DNA from: Chloroflexota bacterium
GTDB lineage: Bacteria; Chloroflexota; Anaerolineae; UBA4142
Direction: 5' to 3'
NCBI GenBank assembly: GCA_016219275.1
Contig: JACRBM010000066.1
Location: 24,035-88,034, forward strand
Length of the DNA stretch: 64,000 bases
Part shown: piece after piece, positions 16,748 to 25,376 of the stretch
Position numbering within the stretch: the first letter of the stretch is position 1
Layout: each line of letters starts with the position of its first letter
Translations under genes and position numbers: made by a program
The notes under the pieces: model-generated
What the model was told of the DNA's origin: nothing
Databases searched by the model: none
The model's input: the letters and a program-made list of their open reading frames with translations, nothing else

Positions 16748-17356
16748 ATGGCGATTCAAGTCTATCCTCTGACCAAAGAACGCTGGAATGATTTAGTTGA
16801 CCTCTTCAATCGTCCCGGCGGATCGATTGTGCGCGGCTGCTGGTGCATGTATTATCGCAAAACCGGGGCGCATGTTGGCGCGACTGCCGAAGGAAACAAG
16901 CGCGCCTTGTTCTCCCTGGTGACGCGCGATCATGCACCTGGCTTGCTTGCGTACCATGATGGTAAAGCGGTCGGCTGGGTGTCCATTTCGCCACGCGAAG
17001 AATACTTGCGGCTGGAGCGGTCTCCCGTGATGAAACCCGTGGATGATAAACCGGTTTGGTCTATTGTCTGTTTCTATGTCGATCCGCGCGAACGCGGCAA
17101 AGGCATCACCGAAGCCTTGCTCGAAGGCGCGATTAAATATGCACGCTCCCAAGGTGCGCGCCTCGTTGAGGCATATCCTGTCGACAAGGCGGAAAAGAGC
17201 CATCCCGACTTTATGTGGTTTGGCGCAAAGACTTGTCCTGAGCGAAGTCGAAGGAAGATTTTTGACCGTGCGGGATTCAAGGAAGTGGCACGTCGAAAAC
17301 CAACTCGCCCTGTCATGCGCAGGGCGCTCCGAAAGAAGAACACTCAACGGAAATAA
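16748..17356 (+). CDS. GNAT-family N-acetyltransferase with a repeat-derived insertion (202 aa)
   Basis: Typical GNAT motif A is VCFYVDPRERGKGITEALLEGAI (acetyl-CoA binding), followed by VEAYPVDK. At residues about 162-169 the sequence CPERSRRK interrupts the usual FGA...IFDRAGF motif B. It is encoded by a TGTCCTGAGCGAAGTCGAAG-type dispersed repeat (17231-17255) inserted in frame. The protein probably remains foldable because the insertion falls in a loop. Start at ATG 16748 (weak ribosome-binding site). Confidence 0.8.
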   Translation: MAIQVYPLTKERWNDLVDLFNRPGGSIVRGCWCMYYRKTGAHVGATAEGNKRALFSLVTRDHAPGLLAYHDGKAVGWVSISPREEYLRLERSPVMKPVDDKPVWSIVCFYVDPRERGKGITEALLEGAIKYARSQGARLVEAYPVDKAEKSHPDFMWFGAKTCPERSRRKIFDRAGFKEVARRKPTRPVMRRALRKKNTQRK

Positions 17357-17404
17357 GCGAGTGTCGAACACGCCAACTAATTATAACGGCGCAGGAGTGC
17401 GGTG

Positions 17405-17413
17405 TGATATAAT
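17405..17413 (+). promoter_or_regulatory. extended -10 promoter before the MBL-fold gene
   Basis: TGATATAAT is a consensus extended -10 element lying between the acetyltransferase and the MBL-fold gene. Confidence 0.45.
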
Positions 17414-17488
17414 GCTTGTCGAAAATGAGTGAACAATTCTCCGAGCGTTCGGAGAAAATCTTTGCGACGGAATGTGAGCTGGTTGGAG

Positions 17489-18070
17489 ATGGTGCGAGTA
17501 TTACGCTATCACAACACAAATTGCTTCTTTGTGGAGAGCACGCTGGATCACAAATTGCTGGCGATTGATGCCGGCTGGCCCAGCACTCTGCATGAATACC
17601 AACGGGAAATGAAAAAGATTGCGTTGAAATATCAAGACATTGCCTGGGCAATCGTAACCCATTTTCATATGGATCACGCCGGACTGATCACCGACTTTAT
17701 CACCGTTGGAATTACTTGCATTGTCTTTGAAAACCAAATGAGAGCCATTGATGCGATGGAAAAAACCATCTGGAAGAATAACAAAGACTATCGCGCCATC
17801 GACAAATCCAAATTGATCACGTGGCAAATCTCCGATTCAAGGGAGGGCTTGGGAAAAATCGGCATCGCGGGCGAAGTTCTGCGCACTGAGGGTCACTCGC
17901 CGGACAGCATTAGTTTTCTGTCTGATCAAAAAGAAGTGATCATTGGAGATCTACATCCCATCGAATTCGTCATGCCTGATGATGAGAAAAGCAATCAAAG
18001 CTGGGAATTGATTTTAGCAAAAGGCGGCGAAAATATATTTCCAAGTCATGCCAACGCGTTTCGTTTGTGA
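17489..18070 (+). CDS. metallo-beta-lactamase-fold hydrolase (193 aa)
   Basis: The zinc site THFHMDHAG (about residues 57-65) is complete; EGHSPDS and GDLHPIE supply later metal ligands, and SHANAF closes the fold. It is short for the family, fitting small hydroxyacylglutathione-hydrolase-like enzymes. The start is uncertain: ATG 17489 gives a family-like N-terminus, while a longer frame begins at 17429. Substrate unknown. Confidence 0.8.
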   Translation: MVRVLRYHNTNCFFVESTLDHKLLAIDAGWPSTLHEYQREMKKIALKYQDIAWAIVTHFHMDHAGLITDFITVGITCIVFENQMRAIDAMEKTIWKNNKDYRAIDKSKLITWQISDSREGLGKIGIAGEVLRTEGHSPDSISFLSDQKEVIIGDLHPIEFVMPDDEKSNQSWELILAKGGENIFPSHANAFRL

Positions 18071-18103
18071 TGTGGCAAGGCGTGCTAATCGTGGAGAACG
18101 AGG

Positions 18104-19180
18104 GTGGCTCATCCGAATATCGCGAGAGAACGACTCCATAATCAACTCATCGCCAACCCGACTTTCGACAAATCCAGCGATGTGGTGAATTGGTTCGGCG
18201 CGCTCCAAGCCCAGGATTATCTCGGCGCGTTGTGGGCAGTCGGACTACGCACGCAGGATGCCAACGAAAAGGAAATTGAACAAGCGCTGGCGAACCGAAC
18301 CATCGTCCGCACGTGGCCCATGCGCGGCACGTTGCATTTTGTGGCAGCCGACGATGTTCGCTGGATGCTCGCACTCTTGACGCCGCGCGTCATCGCCGGC
18401 AGCGCGTCACGCTGGAAACAACTCGAACTGGACGAGGCAACTTTCTCGCGCAGTCGAAAAACCATCGAACGTGCGTTGCAAGGCGGCAAGCAACTTGAAC
18501 GCGAGGAAATGTATCAAGTGCTTGAATCGACGCATATCTCTACCACGGGACAGCGGGGTATTCACATCCTGGGACGGCTCGCGCAAGAGGGCGTGATTTG
18601 CTTTGGGGCGCGTGCCGGCAAACAACATACTTTTGTCTTGCTCGACGAATGGGTACCCAAATCCAAGCGAATGGAACGCGATGCTGCGTTAACAGAACTT
18701 GCCAAGCGATACTTTACGAGTCATGGTCCCGCAACGTTGCAAGATTTCGTATGGTGGTCGGGACTTGCGACGAACGATGCGCGCGAGGGACTTGAGTTGG
18801 CAAAGGCGCGTCTCACGCAAGAAGTTGTTGCAGGGCAGACGTATTGGTTTTCTGCGGCTACTCCAATCACAAAAACGAAACCGCAAACTGCGTCCGCGTA
18901 TCTGTTACCAGGTTTTGACGAGTACCTCGTGGGCTACAAAGATCGCAGTGCTGTCCTCGACCCCTTGTATGTGATGCAAACCAATGCTGGCGGTGGAATG
19001 TTGAATCCGACGATCGTCGTCAACGGGCAGGTCATAGGAACATGGAAACGCACACTGCAAAAAGATACTGTCGTCATCACACCAAGTTGGTTTGCCGCGC
19101 CAAAGAAATCCGACCAGCGTATGCTTAAAGCCGCCAGACAGTATGGCGCGTTTCTTGGATTGTCCGCTATGCTCGTTTAG
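18104..19180 (+). CDS. AlkZ-like winged-helix DNA glycosylase (HTH_42 family, 358 aa)
   Basis: Member of the AlkZ/YcaQ family, which unhooks DNA crosslinks or removes alkylated bases. Evidence: N-terminal RLHNQLI, the QxQ signature in GALQAQDYLGAL (about residue 33), RTWPMRGTLHFV, and the C-terminal LLPGFDEYLVGYKDRS and IVVNGQVIGTWKRTL stretches. It starts with GTG after GGAGAACGAGG. A truncated copy of its last ~50 codons lies 6.2 kb downstream at 25377-25538. Confidence 0.85.
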   Translation: MAHPNIARERLHNQLIANPTFDKSSDVVNWFGALQAQDYLGALWAVGLRTQDANEKEIEQALANRTIVRTWPMRGTLHFVAADDVRWMLALLTPRVIAGSASRWKQLELDEATFSRSRKTIERALQGGKQLEREEMYQVLESTHISTTGQRGIHILGRLAQEGVICFGARAGKQHTFVLLDEWVPKSKRMERDAALTELAKRYFTSHGPATLQDFVWWSGLATNDAREGLELAKARLTQEVVAGQTYWFSAATPITKTKPQTASAYLLPGFDEYLVGYKDRSAVLDPLYVMQTNAGGGMLNPTIVVNGQVIGTWKRTLQKDTVVITPSWFAAPKKSDQRMLKAARQYGAFLGLSAMLV

Positions 19181-19192
19181 CGTCGGTTCTTC

Positions 19193-19618
19193 TTATCGCT
19201 CGCGCTCTTTTTGCGTGTTCAACTTCACGGCATCGCGAATGAGTCGCTTTAGCGCCGGCTCATCTATCGTCTCATCTTCGTAAAAGTCGATGGCACGAAC
19301 TGTCTTGCTATCCAGGCGCGTGTTGAAGAGCTTCTTCGGGTCTTTCATCTGAGCACCTTTTGGGAATGTCAGCCTCACCGCGTTCTTGAGCGTATCTGCT
19401 ACGCATAGGATTCCATCATGAGACCAAACAGGAACTCCCGAAGGTTTGGAGGGTTTTTTCCACTTCACTTCTTCGACCACGGCTGGGTCGGCTTTCTTGA
19501 TCACAGCGCGCAGTTGTGATAATTTCTTGCCCCGCCAGTCGACTGGCTCCTTGATGATGGCATCGATCTGTTGCGATGCGGACTTGTCTTTCGCTGAAGG
19601 ATTCGTCCTTGTTTTCAT
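19193..19618 (-). CDS. DUF1801 (YdhG-like) protein (141 aa)
   Basis: Small protein of the DUF1801 fold: DWRGKKLSQLRAVI, VEEVKWKKPS and PVWSHDGILCVAD, then KTVRAIDFYEDETIDEPALKRLIRDAV. The ATG at 19618 begins just 2 nt after the stop of an upstream remnant, suggesting coupling. The function of the family is unclear. It is the last gene of the minus-strand block and ends 12 nt from the AlkZ-like gene in tail-to-tail orientation. Confidence 0.8.
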   Translation of the reverse strand: MKTRTNPSAKDKSASQQIDAIIKEPVDWRGKKLSQLRAVIKKADPAVVEEVKWKKPSKPSGVPVWSHDGILCVADTLKNAVRLTFPKGAQMKDPKKLFNTRLDSKTVRAIDFYEDETIDEPALKRLIRDAVKLNTQKERER

Positions 19619-19620
19619 AC

Positions 19621-19737
19621 TCAGCTCACCGCTTTCTTCACGAGTGCGGCAATCCTTGCCTCCTGACTTGGATTGGCGCGAGCATTCCAGATGGTGTGCG
19701 TAACTTGAGCGATGTTGAGCCATGCTCCGGGGCGATC
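19621..19737 (-). pseudogene. 3' remnant of an unidentified gene
   Basis: A short open stretch ending NIAQVTHTIWNARANPSQEARIAALVKKAVS looks like a protein C-terminus with no start or body. It is wedged between the PCD-VOC gene and the DUF1801 gene. Probably left over from a deletion. Confidence 0.35.
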
Positions 19738-19739
19738 CC

Positions 19740-20408
19740 TCAGTCGCGTCCCTTTGTAGTGGCGATGTCGGCTTCGTTCCCCGCCGCATCGGCGAGCGTC
19801 CACCAGGAAGGCGCGAACTCATCACGCACCATTCGTCCTCCGGCGGCGAGCGCCGCCGCGATGCGCGGCTCCGCCTGTTCATACGGCACCCAAATCGCGA
19901 TATGAATCGCGCCACCGCCATCGCGGCGTGGCTCGTTCATCTGTTCGAGCCAGAACGCTGGTCCACGATCACGTGGATCAACGAGGTCCTCGGCGGGACT
20001 GTCGCGCCGTGGTTCATATCCGAGCACCGCTTGCCAGAAGGGTCTTACTTGGGCGATGTTGGTCGCGCCAGGAATGATTAGCAGACTCTGGACGGCGGAC
20101 GGGTCAGCGGTTAGTCCTTGGCTCAACGCAACTGCCGAGACCTGCCTAGCCAGCTCAACGTCACGTTGACTCATACCAAAGTAGTTATCGGTATATGTGA
20201 TCATGTGAACGGTCACGCCATCCTGTCGTACGTCGACGCCGGGGCGGTGAGCCTCAACACCCGGCAACTCGCTGATCGCTTGTACAAAGCGAGCACTCTC
20301 GGCGAACGACCGGGTGCGGAAGAATGCAGTTGCGCCTTCGCTGGTCAAGCGCCAATCTGTGACGCCCTCGGCTTCGTAGAACTGCTTTGGGCTGATAGAG
20401 TCAGTCAT
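19740..20408 (-). CDS. pterin-4a-carbinolamine dehydratase fused to a VOC domain (222 aa)
   Basis: Residues 1-95 match 4a-hydroxytetrahydrobiopterin dehydratase: WRLTSEGATAFFRTRSF, then EAHRPGVDVRQDGVTVHMITY and MSQRDVELARQVSAVA. Residues 105-220 form a VOC/glyoxalase-like domain (FWQAVLGYEPR, GGGAIHIAIWVP, WWTLADAAGNEADIATT). The ATG at 20408 follows AAGGAGGTTCGG. Such fusions occur in actinobacteria and Chloroflexota; the VOC substrate is unknown. The pterin-recycling role is inferred from the family. Confidence 0.85.
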   Translation of the reverse strand: MTDSISPKQFYEAEGVTDWRLTSEGATAFFRTRSFAESARFVQAISELPGVEAHRPGVDVRQDGVTVHMITYTDNYFGMSQRDVELARQVSAVALSQGLTADPSAVQSLLIIPGATNIAQVRPFWQAVLGYEPRRDSPAEDLVDPRDRGPAFWLEQMNEPRRDGGGAIHIAIWVPYEQAEPRIAAALAAGGRMVRDEFAPSWWTLADAAGNEADIATTKGRD

Positions 20409-20444
20409 CCGAACCTCCTTGTCACCGAACATCGTTCCGCTGTG

Positions 20445-21278
20445 TCAGGAGATGCCATCCGACAGCAGAAATGATAATCGTTTTTGCCATACATCCTTGG
20501 CAGAATTACCAATCCAAATCAGATGAGTATCCGATGGCACTTCATACAGTTCACTGGTGGAAATTTCGCTTGCAACCCGTCGAGCATTCTTGGGGGATAC
20601 TGTTGCATCATTGGGTGAATACATAACCAACACAGGCTTGGTAATTGTTTCCAGATGATCCACCTTATGTTCGATGTCGTTCACGAACCCTGTGCTGGCT
20701 TGAGAAGTTTCAAGCATACGTTTGACAAAGGCGAGGTCGTCTGGACTCAACCGTTTAATTACCAGGTTGACATCGAGAACGGTCAAGTCATGCAGGAGGG
20801 TTTTTATGATGATCCTTGGAAATAGTTTCAACATAACGTGCATGACTGCCCAAGTGACCTTTGCCGCACGTCCAAACCCAATACGTGAACGTCTTTTTAT
20901 TTGTTCATCCCAGTCAGTGGTCACGGCGGACTCTAAAATCAGTTTGCGGACACGACTAGGATATTGCTGCACGAATGCCAAGGCGGTTGGTCCCGCGGCG
21001 GAAATGCCAATCACATCGACCGTTGCAATTTGCAATGTATCAAGGAGGGCAGCGAGCGCATCGGCGGCGGCTTGAGCGCTTTTGCCGACATCCGAGGGGG
21101 TGCTATCGTAGCCAGGACGAGAGGGAGTGAGAACGGAGAAACCATGCTCAGTCAACTTCTCATGCGAAAGACGAGTCTCGCGACTGCAATGCCCGCCGTT
21201 CAAAACCATCACGGTCGGGCCACTGCCTTCAAGACGGTATTCTATTGGCCCCTTCTTGGTTTTGACAATATTCTGCAC
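20445..21278 (-). CDS. alpha/beta hydrolase (277 aa)
   Basis: Alpha/beta-hydrolase fold: oxyanion segment NGGH, the nucleophile elbow VIGISAAGP (Ser about residue 94), VLVMYSPNDATVS carrying the acid, and the final His in SDTHLIW. It ends 36 nt from the PCD-VOC gene on the same strand. Substrate unknown. Confidence 0.85.
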   Translation of the reverse strand: MQNIVKTKKGPIEYRLEGSGPTVMVLNGGHCSRETRLSHEKLTEHGFSVLTPSRPGYDSTPSDVGKSAQAAADALAALLDTLQIATVDVIGISAAGPTALAFVQQYPSRVRKLILESAVTTDWDEQIKRRSRIGFGRAAKVTWAVMHVMLKLFPRIIIKTLLHDLTVLDVNLVIKRLSPDDLAFVKRMLETSQASTGFVNDIEHKVDHLETITKPVLVMYSPNDATVSPKNARRVASEISTSELYEVPSDTHLIWIGNSAKDVWQKRLSFLLSDGIS

Positions 21279-21309
21279 CGATAATACTCCTGATCTGTGG
21301 CGTGCATGG

Positions 21310-21444
21310 TCAATGTCCAGGATTCGATTCGATGCTTTTCTTCATCGCATTCAAAGTATCCTGGGTTTCTCGTGCAATTTTTCTTTTGATGAAGAAATTG
21401 AGCAACCTCACGATCCATTTTGAATTGGAATAGAAATGAGACAT
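21310..21444 (-). pseudogene. C-terminal remnant of an SRPBCC-like protein
   Basis: A 44-codon frame reads KWIVRLLNFFIKRKIARETQDTLNAMKKSIE, like the closing helix of SRPBCC/polyketide-cyclase proteins. The beta-sheet body is missing. It precedes the hydrolase gene by 31 nt on the same strand. It could instead be an unrelated small ORF. Confidence 0.4.
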
Positions 21445-21626
21445 TTCAATTTAGGTAGCGTTCTCCCCGACCTTGGAAAGGTTAGACTCAACGACCTAGT
21501 CAGGCAGTAATTTCGTGAGCCCCATGGTGTCTTGGGGAAAAACGGTTGTGCGGATTATATGCGACCCTTTACAGAAGGCAAATTCAAGTTGCGTGTGTTG
21601 CTCCATCGTTCCAGCACTATTGGAAA

Positions 21627-21662
21627 AAACCCAGGTTTCCTGATTCAGAGAAACCTGGGTTT
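21627..21662. repeat. dispersed palindrome, copy 1
   Basis: AAACCCAGGTTTC is inverted across a 10-nt spacer. The same core (CCAGGTTTC/GAAACCTGG) recurs at 38797-38827 and 44354-44382. The rest of 21445-21772 shows no convincing gene. Confidence 0.75.
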
Positions 21663-21772
21663 CATTTATTCAACCTAGCTCGTTTTTGGGTGTTGGAATC
21701 AGACCCAGCCGACGCCTTTCAGGAAATCTTTTTCCGCCTGTGTTGCTGGAGATACGATTTGCGTCCATTCAG

Positions 21773-22282
21773 TTACCAATCACCTGCGTATTCGAGATTG
21801 TATGGCTTGGTGATATTTTCTAACCTCAAGCGCCGGAGTTCCACCAATTGGCGGATGGCGAGATTGTCGTGCGCGACCCAACAGGCGAACATCTCTCCCG
21901 CGCTGATGGTGCGGTACTTCGTTGTATACGTTTTCTCCCAATCTGGGTTCTGTAATCCCTTGAGCCAGGTCAATGATTTTTCACGTTCGACAAAGAATTT
22001 TTCTTGCATCGAAGTAAAGTCCTGCTCGTTATAGTTTCGTTGGGTGACCCAACCTTCGGTGTCAATCGCATGCCATGCTTCATTTTGGCGGTGCAGAATG
22101 AAATCGAGATGTTCTCGAAAATCTTCGCGCTCTTCATCGTACAAGTGACACACCACTTCGAGAATCGACCACGATTCCGCGCTCGGTTTGAAGCGCGCTG
22201 CCTCGGGTTCGATTCCTGACAATAAAGCCCGGATCATCTCAGTGCTATGTTCAAGTTCCTGATAAAGAATGCCAAATTTCAT
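21773..22282 (-). CDS. DinB-family protein (169 aa)
   Basis: Four-helix DinB/YfiT-like fold: ILYQELEHSTEMIRALL, then WSILEVVCHLYDEEREDF with the first metal His, and AGEMFACWVAHDNLAIRQL with the second. The family includes metal-dependent bacillithiol or mycothiol S-transferases. No closer assignment is possible. The 246 bases before the next gene (22283-22528) hold no feature I can support. Confidence 0.85.
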   Translation of the reverse strand: MKFGILYQELEHSTEMIRALLSGIEPEAARFKPSAESWSILEVVCHLYDEEREDFREHLDFILHRQNEAWHAIDTEGWVTQRNYNEQDFTSMQEKFFVEREKSLTWLKGLQNPDWEKTYTTKYRTISAGEMFACWVAHDNLAIRQLVELRRLRLENITKPYNLEYAGDW

Positions 22283-22528
22283 ATTGCCTCTTTCTTTAGC
22301 ACAATCCCCTTAGCTTGGTGGTTAAGAATTGCATTTGTTCAACAACCTCTTAGAGCGTCTTTTGTTAATCGCGGAGATGACCTCCCAGTGAAACACTGAT
22401 CCAAGGGGCAATGATTCGGTTGCTCCTCGCTCATTTGGCGCGCACACTTGCCCTCCCACTCCGCTTCTCTTCGGGGACTATAGTGGCGGGCAGTGCCAGG
22501 GAGAACGAACCAGTTCCCAAACACCGCA

Positions 22529-23194
22529 TTAGGGCGTAAACAGTTTCCAATTGCCCTCGGAGACAACTTGGACAGTGCCATCGACCACTTTAATGGCGGT
22601 CTGATCGTCAATCGCGTACAGCGGCACGGGTACCTCGGCAGCCATTCTTTCCACTTTGGCCATGGAACTTTCCGGGTGGTCCGCGTGATCCAGGTGCGGA
22701 AGCAACGCAAACTCAACCAGCCCCAACCCCTTATCGATGACGAAGGGTTTATTCGGGTCGTCGTACGTCTCTCCGAAAATAGGGGCTGTCACCATACTGC
22801 CAGCGCTCACCCCCACATAGACGGTCTCGCGCAACGACGGCAAGAGGTCTGCTAGTCCCGACTCCTTCATCCAGCGGCACAAATAAAAGACATCACCGCC
22901 CTGCACCAGCAAGGCATCAGTCTCCTGGACCGCCGCGATCCAATACTCTTTTTTGATGCTGGGTAGAGCCGTGAGCTCCAGCACACCCAACGACTTCCAA
23001 CCTAGTTCGCACATGGGGTTGGCGGTTGATCCGCTGATAAACCGGTAAGCCATTGAAGGCCCGCCGGGGAAAGGATAGATCGCCGTGGGAATGCAGAGTG
23101 CGCTGGACTCGGCAATCGGTTTGCCCAGGAGGTCAACCAGCGCGTTGTGGATGCTCGGGTTCTTGATGCCAGCGGAAGTGAGCAGAAATTTCAT
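22529..23194 (-). CDS. peptidase S51 (dipeptidase E-like) family protein (221 aa)
   Basis: Class I glutamine amidotransferase-like fold of peptidase E: LLTSAG at the N-terminus, LLVQGGDVFYL, the nucleophile in YVGVSAGSMV (Ser about residue 130), and LPHLDHADHP with the likely catalytic His. Length equals the family norm. It would cleave Asp-X dipeptides if active. No operon partner is obvious. Confidence 0.85.
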   Translation of the reverse strand: MKFLLTSAGIKNPSIHNALVDLLGKPIAESSALCIPTAIYPFPGGPSMAYRFISGSTANPMCELGWKSLGVLELTALPSIKKEYWIAAVQETDALLVQGGDVFYLCRWMKESGLADLLPSLRETVYVGVSAGSMVTAPIFGETYDDPNKPFVIDKGLGLVEFALLPHLDHADHPESSMAKVERMAAEVPVPLYAIDDQTAIKVVDGTVQVVSEGNWKLFTP

Positions 23195-23239
23195 GCTGGT
23201 TTCCTTTCCAATCCATTCAGACCCGCAAATCTTTTCCGT

Positions 23240-23677
23240 TCATGCCGATCCTTTCGGACGAACATAGTCGACCATCCACTGCACGCCGAACTTGTCCGTG
23301 AAACTGCCATAGTAATCGCCCCAGGGCGCATCGGCGATGGGTTGCTCGATCACGCCGCCCGCGGAAAGAGCGTTAAATAACCAGTCGGCTTCGGCTTTGC
23401 TCTCTGGGTGGAGGGAAAGGCGAACATTGTTTCCCAGGTTCAATTTTTGTCCAAATGATTCAAGTGTATCGGACGCCATCAAGACATCTGATTTGCCAAT
23501 GGGCAAGCCGATGTGCATGATTTTATTCTCGTCCGCTTTGGGGATTTGCATCCCTTCCATTGGCATATCCTTGAAACGGACCAGCGAGGTAAACTCGCCG
23601 CCAAAAACAGATTTGTAAAAGTTGAAGGCTTCCTCGGTGTTGCCCGCAAAATTGAGATACGTGTTTAATTTTGTCAT
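23240..23677 (-). CDS. PhnB-like VOC family protein (145 aa)
   Basis: Glyoxalase/bleomycin-resistance-like fold of the PhnB group: [23 protein letters not shown], then [16 protein letters not shown], and [18 protein letters not shown]. Its start codon overlaps the stop of an upstream VOC remnant (ATGA), so expression may be coupled. Function unknown. Confidence 0.88.
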   Translation of the reverse strand: MTKLNTYLNFAGNTEEAFNFYKSVFGGEFTSLVRFKDMPMEGMQIPKADENKIMHIGLPIGKSDVLMASDTLESFGQKLNLGNNVRLSLHPESKAEADWLFNALSAGGVIEQPIADAPWGDYYGSFTDKFGVQWMVDYVRPKGSA

Positions 23678-23853
23678 ACCTTTTGTCTCCCTTCGCCCTG
23701 GAATGCTTGCTCTAATTTCGCTATATCAAGTTTCTTCATCGGCAAGAATGCCTGGGTCACTCGATCAATTTGCTCGCGAGTGCCACGACGCATCATCTCG
23801 TCCATTGCGGTGGGAACGATCTGCCACGAGACGCCATAACGACTCACGTCTGC
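23674..23853 (-). pseudogene. 3' remnant of a second PhnB-like VOC gene
   Basis: In frame with the ATGA overlap at 23674-23677 one reads [35 protein letters not shown] and LEQAFQG, the C-terminal third of a PhnB-type protein. The 5' part is missing and the fragment begins exactly where the DHFR-like gene ends, as expected from a deletion joining two genes. Confidence 0.65.
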
Positions 23854-24401
23854 TTTCGGTAGTGGAGGGCAACGACGCCAGATTGAAACGTTTCCGAACC
23901 GAGCAAGTCTAGCCGAAGCGTGTCCTGCGGCGTCACGGTTTCGAATAATCGCGGTCCTTTTCCGGCAACCACCGGATGAACCACGAAACGATATTCGTCA
24001 ATCAAACCGCGCTCCGAAAGCTGGGACGCAAGGCTCAAACTGCCTACGCAAATGTCTTTCCCGGGCTGCTGCTTCAGCGCGAGCACCTCTTCCGCAACGT
24101 TTGCCCGTACGATTCTCGTGTTGTTTCCCTGAACTTGTTTCAATGTGGTGGAGAATACGACCTTGTCCAGCGAGTCGAATACGCGAGCGAACTCATTGAC
24201 TGCTTCTGTCTCCGATGAGTTTTTGGCGACATCGGGCCAATAGGGCACCATGAGTTGATACGTGGTCCGGCCGTAGAGGAGGAGACTCGCATTGCGCAGT
24301 ACCCGGGTGAAGTACTCGTGCAGCTCGTCGTCGGCAATCCCGTCCGTGTGGCTGCAATACCCGTCCGTGGTGATATTGATCGCAAAAACAACCTTTCTCA
24401 T
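23844..24401 (-). CDS. dihydrofolate reductase-like (RibD C-terminal) protein (185 aa)
   Basis: RibD-C/YwjB-like reductase fold: [18 protein letters not shown], then [37 protein letters not shown] and [12 protein letters not shown]. The family binds NADPH; natural substrates are mostly unknown. Complete. A candidate attC site lies 88 bp upstream of its start. Confidence 0.88.
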   Translation of the reverse strand: MRKVVFAINITTDGYCSHTDGIADDELHEYFTRVLRNASLLLYGRTTYQLMVPYWPDVAKNSSETEAVNEFARVFDSLDKVVFSTTLKQVQGNNTRIVRANVAEEVLALKQQPGKDICVGSLSLASQLSERGLIDEYRFVVHPVVAGKGPRLFETVTPQDTLRLDLLGSETFQSGVVALHYRKQT

Positions 24402-24488
24402 AGCCCTCCTGATATGAGGTTAAATGAAAAGTTCGAGCACCGCTTTATAGAATTTCCAATTACCGAGTATGGCGGAGCGGGGCATGGC

Positions 24489-24547
24489 GCCTAACGCCGA
24501 CATCAGCGGCGGCGTGAAGCGCCGTCCGCTGCATGCCGTTGTTAGGC
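24489..24547. other. integron attC-like recombination site (59 bp)
   Basis: GCCTAAC (24489-24495) and GTTAGGC (24541-24547) are perfect complementary core boxes (RYYYAAC...GTTRRRY). Between them lies an imperfect palindrome with the inner arms CAGCGGCGGCG and GCGCCGTCCGCTG. This is the canonical arrangement of an attC site. It sits between two minus-strand genes, where a cassette boundary is expected. Confidence 0.8.
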
Positions 24548-24644
24548 GATAAAGCCACTACGTTGGCGTGCAAAACCAACGCTTCGAGTGAGTCAGCTTG
24601 CGGGTATCGTGCTTATCGGTCGACAGTTGCCAGCATATCGTCTG

Positions 24645-25106
24645 CTATGCAGCATCATAGGCTTTCTCCAGTGCCGCCACGTCGAGCTTCACCATTGTCA
24701 TCATCGCTTCCATTACAGCCTGTACCTTTCTCGGGTTCTTGTCGGCTATGAGTTCCATGAAACGCCTCGGCACGATTTGCCAAGTGATGCCAAATTGATC
24801 GGTAATCCATCCGCATTGCGATGGGGTTGCGCCAGCGCTGACGAGTCTGTTCCAGTATTCGTCAACCTCCCTCTGATCCTTGCAGTTAACAAAGAGCGAA
24901 AAGCCCTGAGAGAATTTGAAGTATGGGCCCCCGTTATACCCCATGAAGAACTGACCACCAACGACAAACTCGGCAGAAGTGATTGGGCCGTCCTTACCAG
25001 TACGGGCAACAGTCTTGATCTCAGAGTCTGGGAACGTAGCGGTATAGAACGCGATTGCAGCTTCGAGTTGGTCATCGAACATCAGGAAAGGTGTCACTTT
25101 GTTCAT
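24645..25106 (-). CDS. PhnB-like VOC family protein in a cassette (153 aa)
   Basis: PhnB-type VOC protein: TPFLMFDDQLEAAIAFYTATFPDS, then GGQFFMGYNGGP, and CGWITDQFGITWQIVPRRFMELI, with a helical tail. The ATG at 25106 follows GAGGAG. An attC site lies downstream and a GTTAGGC box upstream (25134-25140), so gene plus attC form a plausible integron cassette. Function unknown. Confidence 0.88.
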   Translation of the reverse strand: MNKVTPFLMFDDQLEAAIAFYTATFPDSEIKTVARTGKDGPITSAEFVVGGQFFMGYNGGPYFKFSQGFSLFVNCKDQREVDEYWNRLVSAGATPSQCGWITDQFGITWQIVPRRFMELIADKNPRKVQAVMEAMMTMVKLDVAALEKAYDAA

Positions 25107-25133
25107 CTGTTTGTCTCCTCTTTTCAGGTTGTC

Positions 25134-25140
25134 GCCTAAC
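25134..25140 (-). other. half attC/attI-like box upstream of the VOC cassette
   Basis: On the minus strand GTTAGGC stands 28 nt before the VOC gene's start. I find no matching RYYYAAC box further upstream, so it is a lone core site. Nothing else is recognisable in 25141-25376. Confidence 0.35.
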
Positions 25141-25376
25141 AGCATTTGTCCGCAGTGCATTGAGTAAGATATAGAACATTTGTCCACAACACTATACAAC
25201 GATAAATGTGCGCGCGTGCATCAAGTTTTCGTTGGAAATTTGTCTCTCGTATGATTGAGAAAGGATCAAGCCAAATTTCAAAGATTTGCTAGAGATGCTC
25301 TGCTAACCCCACATGAACTAGGTGAAAGAGCAAAGAGGCACACCGATTTTCCTCGCACCCTCTCAAGAGTTTGTCT

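Noticed and set aside
21546..22034. A 162-codon plus-strand frame across a palindrome and the DinB gene
   Set aside because: It is opposite the well-supported DinB protein and partly encoded by a repeat.
22339..22716. A 125-codon minus-strand frame near the S51 peptidase gene
   Set aside because: Overlaps the end of the peptidase in another frame and has no conserved motif.
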